Shown piece after piece: positions 7,400 through 16,200 of a DNA stretch of 34,768 nt. The notes beneath the pieces were generated by a model. It did not search any database. It saw only the letters and a list, made by a program, of their open reading frames with translations, and had not been told where the DNA came from. How positions within the stretch are numbered: the stretch's first letter is position 1; every line of letters begins with the position of its first letter. Source of the stretch: an uncultured Bacteroidales bacterium (GTDB lineage Bacteria > Bacteroidota > Bacteroidia > Bacteroidales > UBA932); contig CANBDX010000023.1 of NCBI GenBank assembly GCA_947367315.1, positions 1 to 34,768 on the forward strand. Reading direction: 5' to 3'. The translations under genes and the position numbers were made by a program.

Positions 7400-10201
7400 C
7401 TAATAGTTGTTGTCCCAGTAACTGCTGCTCTTCTTGAAACGCAGAAGGTCCGCCAGGGCTGCTGCATTGGCCTGGATACGGAAACTCCATGATTCCCATT
7501 GTCCGGATGGCACCCAGGATACGTTTATATTGAAGCAGTGGAGGTCATATGTGGCACTCAGCTGAGTGGCGCTCATCTGCATCGCCATGAGGTCGAAGTT
7601 AGTGCTCATCTGCATCGACAGGCGAGGGGTAAGCTTGATGTTTCCGTTCAGACTCATGGTCTGGGTGAACGTATCCTTGTCGATGACCTGACCGTTCGAG
7701 TACTGATATCCCTTGCGGTAGCTGAAATTATAGCTGAAGCTCAGCGACCATGGCACATTTGGATTTGTATAGTAGAGCCATCCTCCAGGAATGTATTCAC
7801 CGGTCACAGGATGGTAATATATACGCTGGTAGTGGTCTGCAGGGCTTCCTCCTGAGTTCTTCGTGCCGTCATTTCCGTTTATCTTTCCTTCGCCGGAAAT
7901 GTTGTAGGAGAGGGAAGCACTGGCATTTGTGAGACGAGCCAGGCCCTGGCCCATCTGTATGGCCCATTTGTTTATCTTGCGTCCGCTTGGGTTGTTCTTG
8001 TCCACAAGCATTCCGTATGCGTCGAAGTTGGCGTTGGCGCTGATGCCGAGCTTTCCGAATATCGAGGTGTTCATAGTCACACCTATATTGTTAAGCTTGC
8101 AGGAATCCGCGAGGAAGTTATATCCTGTGGAGAAGTTCAGGTTGTCGATAAGCTTTATCTTCTTCGTACCGGTACCGGTAGTATCCTTGAGGTCGCGTAC
8201 CTTTGCCTCGAAGTTGTTTCCCAGCGAGAAGCTGAGGCTGGCAGTCTCTCCTTTTCCCGGCACGGATGCCAGCTGTCCCGCATAGATGTTATATTCCTGA
8301 GTCTGTGTCTTTCCGTTCCTGTCCACATAGGTAAGAGTCCTGTATCCGTTGAAATACTTTGCCTTGTCAGGACTGAACGAAGCGGAAAGCGATGGAGACA
8401 CGACGTGTCTGATGGCCTGCAGCTTCTTGTGCTTTCCGAAGTTGAACAGACCGTATATACGTGTACTCATTGACAAGCTTCCGGAGTAGTTGTGTGTAGC
8501 TCCGAATGCTCCGAACATCTTGCCCTTTATGTCCTCCACCTTTCCGGTCTCGGGGTTGTATTCCTTCTCGGTGGTGCGGAAGAACCAGTTCATGTCATAG
8601 TTCACGCTCGGAGTCATGTTGATGTACTTGAAGAGCGTGAAGTTAGGAAGTCCAATCTGGAACTTGTGGGTCATACCGTTCTGGAACTTGTCCCAGAAGC
8701 CCGGCTGATTGAACTCGGATGCCTTGAAATTGATCCTGTTCTGGAGAGAGGTGTTGTATCCGAGGGAGAATTTCTCGTACCATTTCTCCTTTCCGACCCT
8801 GTTCTTCTGCTTGAAAGGATAGAATCTGCTTACCGAGAACGTCACGTTAGGGAGCGTGAAGGAGTATGAACTGTCACGCGAGTTCTGGTTGTGCAGGACA
8901 TTGAGGGAGAGGTTCATCTTTCCGTTCCAGTTCTTGGAGTACGAAATAGATGATGAAATCTGGTTCTGGAGAGCTTCGTTTACCGATGTTGAGTTATATC
9001 GGCTGTTCGATGGACTGGAGAAGTTCACCGATGCCGAGAAACTTGTTCCAGGACGTGCCTTGGAGTCCTGGGAATGGCTCCAGCGTACGCCGAAGTTGCG
9101 TGTCTGGAAGAAGTCCGAGCTTCCTTTCTCTCCCACCTGGTCGTTCGAGTAGGTGAGCGAGAAGTTACCGTTGCATTTGTAATTTACCTTGTATCTGGAG
9201 TTTATATCCACAGCCCATGATCCCAAGGTGTAGAGGTCTCCCGTCACTGCAATGTCGAAATAGTCTCCGATCACAAAATATACTCCAGCATCTCTCATGT
9301 AGAATCCTCGGGATGCCTCTTCTCCAAGGGTAGGGAAGAGGATACCGGTCGCCCTGTCCGGCCTTTTAGGAATGAATCCGAATGGAAGTCCGATAGGCAG
9401 AGGCACGTCGGCTATCACAGGATATGCCGGGCCGAATACCGTCTTCTGCGATGGCTTGGTCATCACTTTCGCAGCAGTAAGGTGGAGGTAGTAATGCGGA
9501 TGCTCGCAGTCGCAGACTGTATATTTACCGTTGGTGATGTTTATGGACTTGTCCGGCATCATCTTGATGTTCTTTCCATGTAGGATACCGTCCTGCTCCT
9601 GTGTCACCATATTGGTGATCCTGGCCTTCATTGTGTTGAAGTTGTATCTCACTTCCTCCATGGTATATGACTTTCCTCCCTGTTCCATCACCGGCTGGCC
9701 TGTAATGACGCCTGTGGTATCCTTGGTACCTCTGGCATACAGGGTGCCGCTGTTAAGGTCATATTCCATATAATCGGCGGTAAGCTTCATGTTGCCGTAG
9801 GTGACGCTAACATCTCCGTAGTAATAAATCATGCGCTTGCCGTTGCTGAAATCCTCGATTATGGAATCTCTTGCAGTCGTGAAAGCCGGCGCGTCGAGGG
9901 AACTCTTGTCCAGCAGTGCAATGGAGTCTGCCCTGTTTATTGAGTCTGCATGTGCTATCGAATCGGCCAGCTGAAGGGAATCAAGTGCAGACATAGGAGC
10001 AGGAAGTGATGTCAAAGAATCCTTCAGACCGATGCCCAATGGAGGAATGGAGTCTCTGACCGCGGCTTTCAGCGGCTGCATCAGCCTACGGCCGTCGATC
10101 TGTGAAGAAACGGTGAAAGAACTGATAATCAGTAGCAGGAAAGCTGCCAGCAGACCTCCTTCCATCCATTTGCGTATGACTCCTTTATTATATATTGACA
10201 T
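7400..10201 (-). CDS. lptD: LptD-like outer-membrane LPS-assembly protein
   Basis: This is a 933-residue protein of the Bacteroidota LptD type, which inserts lipopolysaccharide into the outer leaflet of the outer membrane. A membrane/signal segment lies at residues ~13-33. A linker follows with hexapeptide-like repeats (ADSIAH, ADSINR, ADSIAL) at ~79-96. An OstA/LptA-like beta region at ~110-260 includes YYYGDVSVTYGNMKLTADYME. The motif VCDCEHPHYY is typical of this family. The remaining ~650 residues alternate aromatic and polar residues, as in a large beta-barrel, and the chain ends in a Tyr. The open frame extends upstream to 10276. I chose the ATG at 10201 because the added 25 residues lack signal-peptide character and would overlap the divergent promoters. 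It is divergent from amiC and mlaD, so the cluster is devoted to the envelope. Confidence 0.88.
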   Translation of the reverse strand: MSIYNKGVIRKWMEGGLLAAFLLLIISSFTVSSQIDGRRLMQPLKAAVRDSIPPLGIGLKDSLTSLPAPMSALDSLQLADSIAHADSINRADSIALLDKSSLDAPAFTTARDSIIEDFSNGKRMIYYYGDVSVTYGNMKLTADYMEYDLNSGTLYARGTKDTTGVITGQPVMEQGGKSYTMEEVRYNFNTMKARITNMVTQEQDGILHGKNIKMMPDKSINITNGKYTVCDCEHPHYYLHLTAAKVMTKPSQKTVFGPAYPVIADVPLPIGLPFGFIPKRPDRATGILFPTLGEEASRGFYMRDAGVYFVIGDYFDIAVTGDLYTLGSWAVDINSRYKVNYKCNGNFSLTYSNDQVGEKGSSDFFQTRNFGVRWSHSQDSKARPGTSFSASVNFSSPSNSRYNSTSVNEALQNQISSSISYSKNWNGKMNLSLNVLHNQNSRDSSYSFTLPNVTFSVSRFYPFKQKNRVGKEKWYEKFSLGYNTSLQNRINFKASEFNQPGFWDKFQNGMTHKFQIGLPNFTLFKYINMTPSVNYDMNWFFRTTEKEYNPETGKVEDIKGKMFGAFGATHNYSGSLSMSTRIYGLFNFGKHKKLQAIRHVVSPSLSASFSPDKAKYFNGYRTLTYVDRNGKTQTQEYNIYAGQLASVPGKGETASLSFSLGNNFEAKVRDLKDTTGTGTKKIKLIDNLNFSTGYNFLADSCKLNNIGVTMNTSIFGKLGISANANFDAYGMLVDKNNPSGRKINKWAIQMGQGLARLTNASASLSYNISGEGKINGNDGTKNSGGSPADHYQRIYYHPVTGEYIPGGWLYYTNPNVPWSLSFSYNFSYRKGYQYSNGQVIDKDTFTQTMSLNGNIKLTPRLSMQMSTNFDLMAMQMSATQLSATYDLHCFNINVSWVPSGQWESWSFRIQANAAALADLLRFKKSSSYWDNNY

Positions 10202-10210
10202 CAAATTATC

Positions 10211-10238
10211 TTGTTTTGGCAAGTTTTTGCTATTTTTG
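10211..10238 (+). promoter_or_regulatory. candidate promoter of amiC-mlaD
   Basis: TATTTTTG at 10231-10238 matches the -7 consensus TAnnTTTG. A TTG at 10211-10213 lies 17 bases upstream, a little short of the usual 19-20. The amiC ATG is about 52 bases downstream of the box. Confidence 0.5.
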
Positions 10239-10245
10239 CAACTCG

Positions 10246-10253
10246 CAAAATTA
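10246..10253 (-). promoter_or_regulatory. candidate -7 box of lptD
   Basis: The minus strand reads TAATTTTG (10253-10246), a full TAnnTTTG match 44 bases before the chosen lptD start. It lies back to back with the amiC box, 7 bases away, so the two promoters may compete. No clear -33 element was identified. Confidence 0.45.
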
Positions 10254-10290
10254 AAATTATTTTCAATCATTACCAAATTGAGATGCGTTT

Positions 10291-11436
10291 ATGACCGCTA
10301 AATATAGAATATTCAACTGTTTTGTACTTATAGCAGCAATGCTTATGCCTCTGCAGCTCTCCGGCAGCAGTGCATCCGGCAACCTCGGTCTCAAGACTGT
10401 TGTGATTGATCCGGGCCATGGTGGCAAGGACCCGGGGGCGCTTGGAAGCAGGAAGAATATGCATGAAAAACATATTGTGCTGGCTGTGTCGAAACTGCTT
10501 GGCGACAAGATAAGGAAGGCATACCCGGATGTGAAGGTGGTATATACCCGCAGCAACGATACGTTCATCGGTCTGCACGACAGGGCCATGACTGCCAGAA
10601 AAAACAATGCGGACCTCTTCATTTCAATTCACTGCAACGGCAGCAAGAACAAGGATGCAAAGGGTACCTCCGTGCATATTCTCGGACAACGTTCCAACAA
10701 CTCGCGCAACAAGACGGATTATTTTGAACGTAACATGTCGGTGGCTCAGCGCGAGAACTCCGTGATTGTTCTTGAGGATGACTACAAGACGAAATATCAC
10801 GACTTCGACCCCGATTCTCCCGAGTCGTACATAAGTCATCAGCTTCAGTGGATGGCCTATTATGAAAGCAGTCTGCTTTTTGCGTCGGAGGTGGTGGAAA
10901 ATCTGATATCGAAGCCTTTGACACCGAGGAAGATAGTGATTGATCAGGATATCTTCCAGGTGCTGGTGGAGGCTAATATGCCTGCTGTGCTTCTGGAACT
11001 GGCTTTCGTGACTAATCCAGCCGAATACAGGTATCTTGCATCAGCAGAAGGTCAGGAGGCCGTGGCGGAAAGGCTTTTCAAGGCATTCAAGTCGTATAAG
11101 ACAAAATATGACGGCAGCCTGAATGTGGTTACGGAAAAACCTGTGTCCAAAACGGAGGATAAGACTGTCAGGAAGTCAGCACCTGCAAATGACGGTGCGT
11201 TTTATGCAGTGCAGGTAATGGGCCTTAAACGCAAGATGAAGGCTGATGACCCTGCATTCAAGGGATTGAAGATAACAGCTGTTTCTCCTTCTGACGGAGG
11301 GACGGTTTATAAATATGTGACATCTGTTTCCAAGACAATTGAAGGGGCAAGGTCCTCACTGGATTCCGTGAAGAAGAAATTTCCTGATGCGTTCCTTGTA
11401 AAAGTCACCGGAAACAAAGTAGAAAGAATCAAATAG
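10291..11436 (+). CDS. amiC: N-acetylmuramoyl-L-alanine amidase with C-terminal SPOR-like region
   Basis: This 381-residue zinc amidase (Amidase_3 family) cuts the bond between MurNAc and the stem peptide in the periplasm, as needed for daughter-cell separation and wall turnover. A signal peptide covers about residues 1-29. The zinc ligands are visible as H43 (VIDPGHGGKDPGA), E59 (NMHEKH) and H114 (ISIHCN). The catalytic Glu is E236 (LLELAFVTN). Residues ~300-381 look like a SPOR-type peptidoglycan-binding domain, starting near FYAVQVMG and ending in a basic tail. The gene is followed after 5 bases by mlaD and diverges from lptD. The symbol amiC is by family. The exact paralogue within the AmiA/B/C group cannot be decided here. 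Confidence 0.92.
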   Translation: MTAKYRIFNCFVLIAAMLMPLQLSGSSASGNLGLKTVVIDPGHGGKDPGALGSRKNMHEKHIVLAVSKLLGDKIRKAYPDVKVVYTRSNDTFIGLHDRAMTARKNNADLFISIHCNGSKNKDAKGTSVHILGQRSNNSRNKTDYFERNMSVAQRENSVIVLEDDYKTKYHDFDPDSPESYISHQLQWMAYYESSLLFASEVVENLISKPLTPRKIVIDQDIFQVLVEANMPAVLLELAFVTNPAEYRYLASAEGQEAVAERLFKAFKSYKTKYDGSLNVVTEKPVSKTEDKTVRKSAPANDGAFYAVQVMGLKRKMKADDPAFKGLKITAVSPSDGGTVYKYVTSVSKTIEGARSSLDSVKKKFPDAFLVKVTGNKVERIK

Positions 11437-11441
11437 GACTT

Positions 11442-12353
11442 ATGAAACTGGCAAAAGAATTTAAGATCGGAATTTTTGTTGTGACCGTGCTGGTTGCTTC
11501 ATTTTTTGTGATAAACTATCTTCGTGGAGAGGATATCTTCAACCGTGAGATGGAAATCCATTCCACTTATGAAAATGTGGAAGGACTTGTTGCTTCTGCC
11601 CCTGTATATATAAAAGGATATAAGGCCGGAAAAGTTACCGAAGTCATATATCAGCCTGAAACGGATGATTTCAGGGTTGTATGCTCCATAAAGAAGGAGT
11701 TCCGTATTCCCGAGGATTCCAGGATGGTAATCTACGGAGTGGACATAATGGGAACCAAAGGCGTGAAGATCGATCTGGGAGGTTCCGATACTGTAATTGA
11801 AGACGGAGACGGTCTTAAGTCTGGATTTGAGGCCGGACTTGTCGATGGTCTTGCTGCAGGCATCACACCGCTCATGGCCAAGCTTGAGACAACACTTGAC
11901 AGTCTTGCTGTCACAGTATCCGGTGTGAACGCCATGCTTTCTGAGGGCAACAGGAAAGCAATTTCATCCACATTGGCGCATCTTGAGAAAACCACTGCCG
12001 ATGTCGCCCGTATCTCCGCTATGGTAAGAGGACGCTCGGCTGAACTGGAATCCTTCATAACCAATCTGTCATCCTTCTCGGATAAGCTCGGCTTGATGGC
12101 TGAAAGTGCCGATACCGTCCTTACCGGAGTCAATCGTGCAGTGGGCACCATTAATGAAGCAGACATAGAAGGAGTAGTCTCTTCTCTCAAGACGCTTCTT
12201 GACAACATGAACGATCCGGACGGCACCATCGGAAAATTATTTGTTGATAATTCCGTTTATAATTCCGTTGATACCCTTCTTAACAATATTGACTCATTAG
12301 TCAGGAAAATCGAGGAGAATCCGAAGAAATATATCAGGATTTCCGTGTTCTAA
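11442..12353 (+). CDS. mlaD: MlaD/MCE-family lipid-transport protein
   Basis: This 303-residue protein belongs to the MCE (MlaD) family, the substrate-binding part of ABC systems that move phospholipids between the inner and outer membranes. One N-terminal membrane helix (about residues 10-26) is followed by a single MCE domain at ~36-115, with YENVEGLVASAPVYIKG and the GVDIMGTKGVKIDLG stretch. The last ~180 residues are predicted helical with many small residues, as in the coiled tails of MCE proteins that oligomerise. Its permease (MlaE) and ATPase (MlaF) genes are not in the window. It lies 5 bases after amiC and is surely co-transcribed with it. No convincing terminator follows. Confidence 0.88.
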   Translation: MKLAKEFKIGIFVVTVLVASFFVINYLRGEDIFNREMEIHSTYENVEGLVASAPVYIKGYKAGKVTEVIYQPETDDFRVVCSIKKEFRIPEDSRMVIYGVDIMGTKGVKIDLGGSDTVIEDGDGLKSGFEAGLVDGLAAGITPLMAKLETTLDSLAVTVSGVNAMLSEGNRKAISSTLAHLEKTTADVARISAMVRGRSAELESFITNLSSFSDKLGLMAESADTVLTGVNRAVGTINEADIEGVVSSLKTLLDNMNDPDGTIGKLFVDNSVYNSVDTLLNNIDSLVRKIEENPKKYIRISVF

Positions 12354-12627
12354 ATCGCTCTGTGCGGTATCTTGCAGCAATTTACTATTTTTGAATAAAT
12401 CAAAATTGCAAAGCTGCGTATTATGTGATAGTTACGCGTTTTGTATCCTTGTAAATAGTTGGTTATCAATCTCTTAACTAAACAATAGAGTCTGGGTTCA
12501 AAAATACCTTAGATGTAAAATAAAATGAAAATGCAATAGAAAATTTAATTTTTTATTACTTTTTTTTCCTCATCTTTGTAGTCCCGTTTCGAAAGCGGGT
12601 CTGAAACTTGACATCCACTCTATTTAC
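12354..12627 (+). promoter_or_regulatory. A+T-rich dnaA upstream region with weak promoter candidates
   Basis: This 274-base gap between mlaD and dnaA is strongly A+T-rich. CATCTTTG (12571-12578) matches seven of eight positions of the -7 motif and would give a leader of about 45 bases. That leader would carry a short hairpin at 12583-12599 built on CCCG/CGGG around the palindrome TTTCGAAA. TATTTTTG at 12386-12393 is a further full -7 match, but far from dnaA. No good -33 element accompanies either. I found no DnaA boxes (TTATCCACA or one-mismatch forms), so there is no support for an origin here. Confidence 0.4.
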
Positions 12628-14049
12628 ATGACACAGGAAAGGCACATATCAGTATGGAACAACTGTCTGAATTTCATCAGGCAGAACATAGAACCTAAGC
12701 AGTTCAATCTGTGGTTTGGGCCTATCAAGCCCGTATCGCTGGTTGAATCTACGCTTACTGTGGAGGTTCCGTCTGAGTTTTTTCGTGAATATCTTGAAGG
12801 TGCATACCTTGATATCCTTAAGGCAGCACTCAAGAAGGAACTTGGAGTTTCAGCAAGGCTTGTGTATCTGGTGACTCCTGTCAGAAAACAGAGTTCCATG
12901 ATGTATCCTGCCGCCCACGGCAATCCACCGGTGAACAAGACAATTTCCGTAGAGACTTTCTCACGTGGAGGCAATCCCGGGCATCTGGTGTTCCCTGGCA
13001 TCCCGAGGGTGCAGGTGAATCCTCAGCTCAATCCGGTATATTGTTTTGAGAACCTCATAGTAGGCGAGTGCAACAGGATGGGTTTTACTGCAGGAGAAAG
13101 CATCTCGAATGCACCGGGAAAGACAGCATTCAACCCTCTCTTCCTTTTCGGAGGACCTGGACTCGGCAAGACGCACATCGCTCAGGCGATCGGTATCGCC
13201 ATCAAGAAGATGTATCCTGAGCTCGTTGTCCTTTATGTACCTGCAAACAGGTTCAAGACCCAGTATATGGATGCAGTGAACGTACGCAACAAGCTGACAG
13301 ACTTCCTCGCTTTCTATATGAAGATGGATGTCCTTATCATGGATGACATCCAGGATCTCATGGGACAGTCTACGCAGAATGCTTTCTTCAATATATTCAA
13401 TCATCTCCATCAGTCTGGCAAGCAGCTGATCTTCACATCAGACAGGCCTCCTGTAGAGCTTGAGAATTTCGAGGAAAGACTTCTTTCACGACTCAAATGG
13501 GGATTGTCTGTTGAACTTCAGAAGCCTGATTTCACTACAAGACTCAATATGTTGAAGGCAAGGGCTTTCAGGGAAGGTGTCCAGCTCAGCGAAGATGTCC
13601 TTCACTTCCTTGCAACAAGAATCAAGTCAAATTTCCGTGAGCTTGAAGGTGCACTGATATCGCTGATTGCGAATGCAACCCTTGCTCATAAGGAGATCAC
13701 GATCGAGCTTGCAGAGCAGATTACCGAGAAGATTGTAGGCGAGCAGCAGAACGATGTCACTATAGACAAGGTGCAGAAAGTCGTATGCGATTATTTCAAC
13801 ATCACCCGTGACGAGCTCGTTTCCAAGACCCGCAAACGCCAGATTGTACAGGCAAGACAGATTGCAATGTATATGTCCCGCAACCTCATAAACTGTTCAC
13901 TCTCCACCATTGGAGCTGAAATAGGAGGAAAGGACCATGCTACGGTGCTTCATGCATGCACTACGGTAAATGACCTTATGACCACAGACAAGTCTTTCAG
14001 ACAATATGTCAGCGACATTGAAAAGATGCTTGTCCCGGTCCGCAGATAA
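12628..14049 (+). CDS. dnaA: chromosomal replication initiator DnaA
   Basis: DnaA is the AAA+ ATPase that binds DnaA boxes at the origin, melts DNA and loads the helicase. The 473-residue length is usual. Domain I (~1-85) carries the conserved FNLWFGPI stretch. A variable linker covers ~86-133. The AAA+ domain runs from ~134 with Walker A GGPGLGKTH (175-183) and Walker B VLIMDDIQDL (235-244). The C-terminal helix-turn-helix domain holds the DNA-binding signature GGKDHATVLHA. The start ATG gives the expected domain I length. dnaA has its own non-coding leader region and is followed by a strong hairpin terminator. dnaN and recF, common dnaA neighbours in other phyla, are not adjacent. Confidence 0.97.
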   Translation: MTQERHISVWNNCLNFIRQNIEPKQFNLWFGPIKPVSLVESTLTVEVPSEFFREYLEGAYLDILKAALKKELGVSARLVYLVTPVRKQSSMMYPAAHGNPPVNKTISVETFSRGGNPGHLVFPGIPRVQVNPQLNPVYCFENLIVGECNRMGFTAGESISNAPGKTAFNPLFLFGGPGLGKTHIAQAIGIAIKKMYPELVVLYVPANRFKTQYMDAVNVRNKLTDFLAFYMKMDVLIMDDIQDLMGQSTQNAFFNIFNHLHQSGKQLIFTSDRPPVELENFEERLLSRLKWGLSVELQKPDFTTRLNMLKARAFREGVQLSEDVLHFLATRIKSNFRELEGALISLIANATLAHKEITIELAEQITEKIVGEQQNDVTIDKVQKVVCDYFNITRDELVSKTRKRQIVQARQIAMYMSRNLINCSLSTIGAEIGGKDHATVLHACTTVNDLMTTDKSFRQYVSDIEKMLVPVRR

Positions 14050-14051
14050 AA

Positions 14052-14081
14052 TTGAAAAATCCCTATAAAGTTCTATCTTTG
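14052..14081 (+). promoter_or_regulatory. promoter of pepD, overlapping the dnaA terminator
   Basis: TTG at 14052-14054, 19 bases, then TATCTTTG at 14074-14081 is a full match to the Bacteroides promoter. The -7 box occupies the loop of the dnaA terminator hairpin. The pepD ATG lies 36 bases downstream. Confidence 0.7.
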
Positions 14082-14092
14082 TAGGGATTTTT
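14055..14092 (+). terminator. intrinsic terminator of dnaA
   Basis: An 11-base-pair stem (AAAAATCCCTA at 14055-14065 against TAGGGATTTTT at 14082-14092) with a 16-base loop is followed by further Ts to 14094. It begins 5 bases after the dnaA stop codon. Confidence 0.8.
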
Positions 14093-14117
14093 TTATGACA
14101 TATAAAATTACGGCAAT

Positions 14118-15548
14118 ATGAATTCAGAAAAGGTATTATCTTATTTCAAGGAGATTACTGCGATTCCGAGAGAATCCGGCCACGAAGAACAGATTGTAGC
14201 ATATCTTCAGAAGTTTGCTGCTGAGAACGGACTTGAGTGCCGCACAGACGAGGCAGGCAACGTACTGATTGTCAAGGAGGCCGCTCCCGGCTTTGAAAAT
14301 GTGCCTGCAATTGTGCTTCAGAGCCATACTGATATGGTGTGTGAGAAGAACGAGGGAGTGGAGCACGATTTCGCCAATGATCCTATACATTATATAATAA
14401 AGGACGGATGGATGATAGCTCCGGACACCACTCTTGGAGCTGACTGCGGCATAGGAGTGGCGGCACAGATGGCTATGCTTGTTTCCGAGACTCCTTGCGG
14501 AAAGCTTGAGTGCCTTTTCACTACAGCCGAGGAAACCGGTCTTGACGGAGCAATGGCTCTTCAGCCGGGATTCTTCTCAGGCAAGGTGCTCATCAATCTG
14601 GATTCAGAGGATGAGGGCGAGATTTTCGTAGGATGTGCCGGTGGATTGGACACTACTGCCGAGTTCCATTATAAGGAAGAGCCTGTTGAAGATGGATTCG
14701 AGTATGAGGAGGTCTTTGTGAAGGATGCCATGGGGGGCCATAGCGGAGACGATATAAACAAGGGTCGTGCGAATGCCGTACAGCTTCTTGGACGATTCCT
14801 CTACAGCTGTCTTGATCTGGACTGGCAGCTCGTTGCCATTGACGGCGGCAACAAGAGAAATGCCATAGCGCGTGAAGCTAAGGCTGTAATAGCAGCAGAG
14901 CCTGATACGCTTGATATCATCAACGAACGTCTCGAGGCTTATGCTGAGGATGTGGCAGAGGAATACGGTGCGATTGAGAAAGAACTCAAGGCTGGATATG
15001 CGGAGACTGCACAGGCTGGAAATGCGATCGATGAGATGACTGCATGGAACCTTGTCACAGCCCTTTGCGCATCGCCTCATGGAGTCCTCGCCATGAGCCA
15101 GGAGATCGAGAATTTTGTCGAGACTTCCACAAACCTTGCATCAGTGAAGATGACTGAGCCTGGAGTGATCCGCATCGGATCCAGCCAGCGCAGCTGCGTT
15201 ACAGCGGCTCGTCGTGCTGCCGCAGCCAAGATGGAGGCATGTTTCGTCCTGGCCGGTGCTACTGTCAAGCATGAAGGCGAATATCCTGGATGGGCTCCTG
15301 CGGCTGAATCTCCGCTCAGAGATGCCTGTGTGGCCTCTTACAGGAAGCTTTTCGGAGTCGAGCCTAAGGTAAAGGCCATCCATGCCGGCCTGGAGTGCGG
15401 TCTTTTCACAGAGAAGTTCCCTGGACTTGACATGGTGTCGTTCGGACCGACTCTCCGTGGTGTTCATGCCCCAGGCGAACGTCTCGAACTGGCTTCCCTT
15501 GACAAGTTTGTCGCACTTTTGGTTGATGTAGTAACAAATTACAGATAA
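14118..15548 (+). CDS. pepD: cytosol non-specific dipeptidase (M20 family, PepD)
   Basis: This 476-residue zinc aminoacyl-histidine/non-specific dipeptidase splits dipeptides in the cytoplasm. The M20 metal-site signatures are visible in order: QSHTDMV near residue 68, LGADCGIG near 104, TTAEETGLDGA near 136 and NLDSEDEGE near 158. GGHSGDDI near 203 begins the lid/dimerisation domain, and GPTLRGVHAPGE near 444 holds the last His. The length fits the family (about 485). The ATG is the first in frame after a well-placed promoter. rpe starts 4 bases after the stop, so the two are likely co-transcribed. Confidence 0.93.
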   Translation: MNSEKVLSYFKEITAIPRESGHEEQIVAYLQKFAAENGLECRTDEAGNVLIVKEAAPGFENVPAIVLQSHTDMVCEKNEGVEHDFANDPIHYIIKDGWMIAPDTTLGADCGIGVAAQMAMLVSETPCGKLECLFTTAEETGLDGAMALQPGFFSGKVLINLDSEDEGEIFVGCAGGLDTTAEFHYKEEPVEDGFEYEEVFVKDAMGGHSGDDINKGRANAVQLLGRFLYSCLDLDWQLVAIDGGNKRNAIAREAKAVIAAEPDTLDIINERLEAYAEDVAEEYGAIEKELKAGYAETAQAGNAIDEMTAWNLVTALCASPHGVLAMSQEIENFVETSTNLASVKMTEPGVIRIGSSQRSCVTAARRAAAAKMEACFVLAGATVKHEGEYPGWAPAAESPLRDACVASYRKLFGVEPKVKAIHAGLECGLFTEKFPGLDMVSFGPTLRGVHAPGERLELASLDKFVALLVDVVTNYR

Positions 15549-15552
15549 TCCT

Positions 15553-16200
15553 ATGCCTCTTATAGCCCCTTCAATGCTTTCAGCGGATTTCCTTCATCTT
15601 GAGAAGGATGTGGATATGGTGAACCGCTTAGCGGATATCTTCCATCTCGACATAATGGACGGTGTGTTCGTGCCTAATCTGTCATATGGATTCCCTATTG
15701 TGGAAGCCATGGCGCGTCGCGCAGAAAAACCTCTGGACGTTCATCTGATGATAGTGCATCCGGAGCGTTATGTGGACAGGTTTGCTGCTGTCGGAGCTGA
15801 CATGATTTCTTTCCATCTCAATGCTGCTGAAAATCCTTCTGCCGTGCTCGCACAGATCCGTAGTCATGGAGTAAAGGCTGGCCTTGTCATAAATCCTGAC
15901 ATTCCTGTGGAATCTCTTTTCCCTTACCTTAAGGAATGTGATTTCGTGATGCTGATGGGAGTCTATGCCGGTTTCGGAGGACAGAAATATATTCCAGAAA
16001 CGACAGAAAGGCTACGTATCCTCAAGGACGAGATTGTGCGTCAGGGACTTGATGTCAAGCTTGAAGTCGATGGTGGCGTCACTCCGGAAAATGTCGCTGA
16101 AATCGTAGGAGCGGGGGTGGATATAGTAGTGGCAGGCAGCGCAGTCTTCAAGGCCACTGACCCTGCAGCTGTGATTGATGCCATGCGCAACTGCATCTGA
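15553..16200 (+). CDS. rpe: ribulose-phosphate 3-epimerase
   Basis: This 215-residue TIM-barrel enzyme interconverts ribulose 5-phosphate and xylulose 5-phosphate in the pentose phosphate pathway. The metal ligands and acid/base residues are seen as H31 and D33 (FHLDIMDGVFVPN), H64 (LDVHLM) and the Asp of LEVDGGV near residue 173. The phosphate loop is near VAGSAVF. The length is typical. It lies 4 bases after pepD. Its TGA directly abuts the stop codon of the facing birA gene, with no spacer. Confidence 0.95.
   Translation: MPLIAPSMLSADFLHLEKDVDMVNRLADIFHLDIMDGVFVPNLSYGFPIVEAMARRAEKPLDVHLMIVHPERYVDRFAAVGADMISFHLNAAENPSAVLAQIRSHGVKAGLVINPDIPVESLFPYLKECDFVMLMGVYAGFGGQKYIPETTERLRILKDEIVRQGLDVKLEVDGGVTPENVAEIVGAGVDIVVAGSAVFKATDPAAVIDAMRNCI

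Noticed and set aside
10202..10276. Upstream 25-codon extension of lptD
   Set aside because: It covers the divergent promoter region and would put non-signal-like residues before the membrane segment.
12354..12627. Replication origin next to dnaA
   Set aside because: No DnaA boxes or repeat arrays typical of an origin were found, only A+T-rich sequence.
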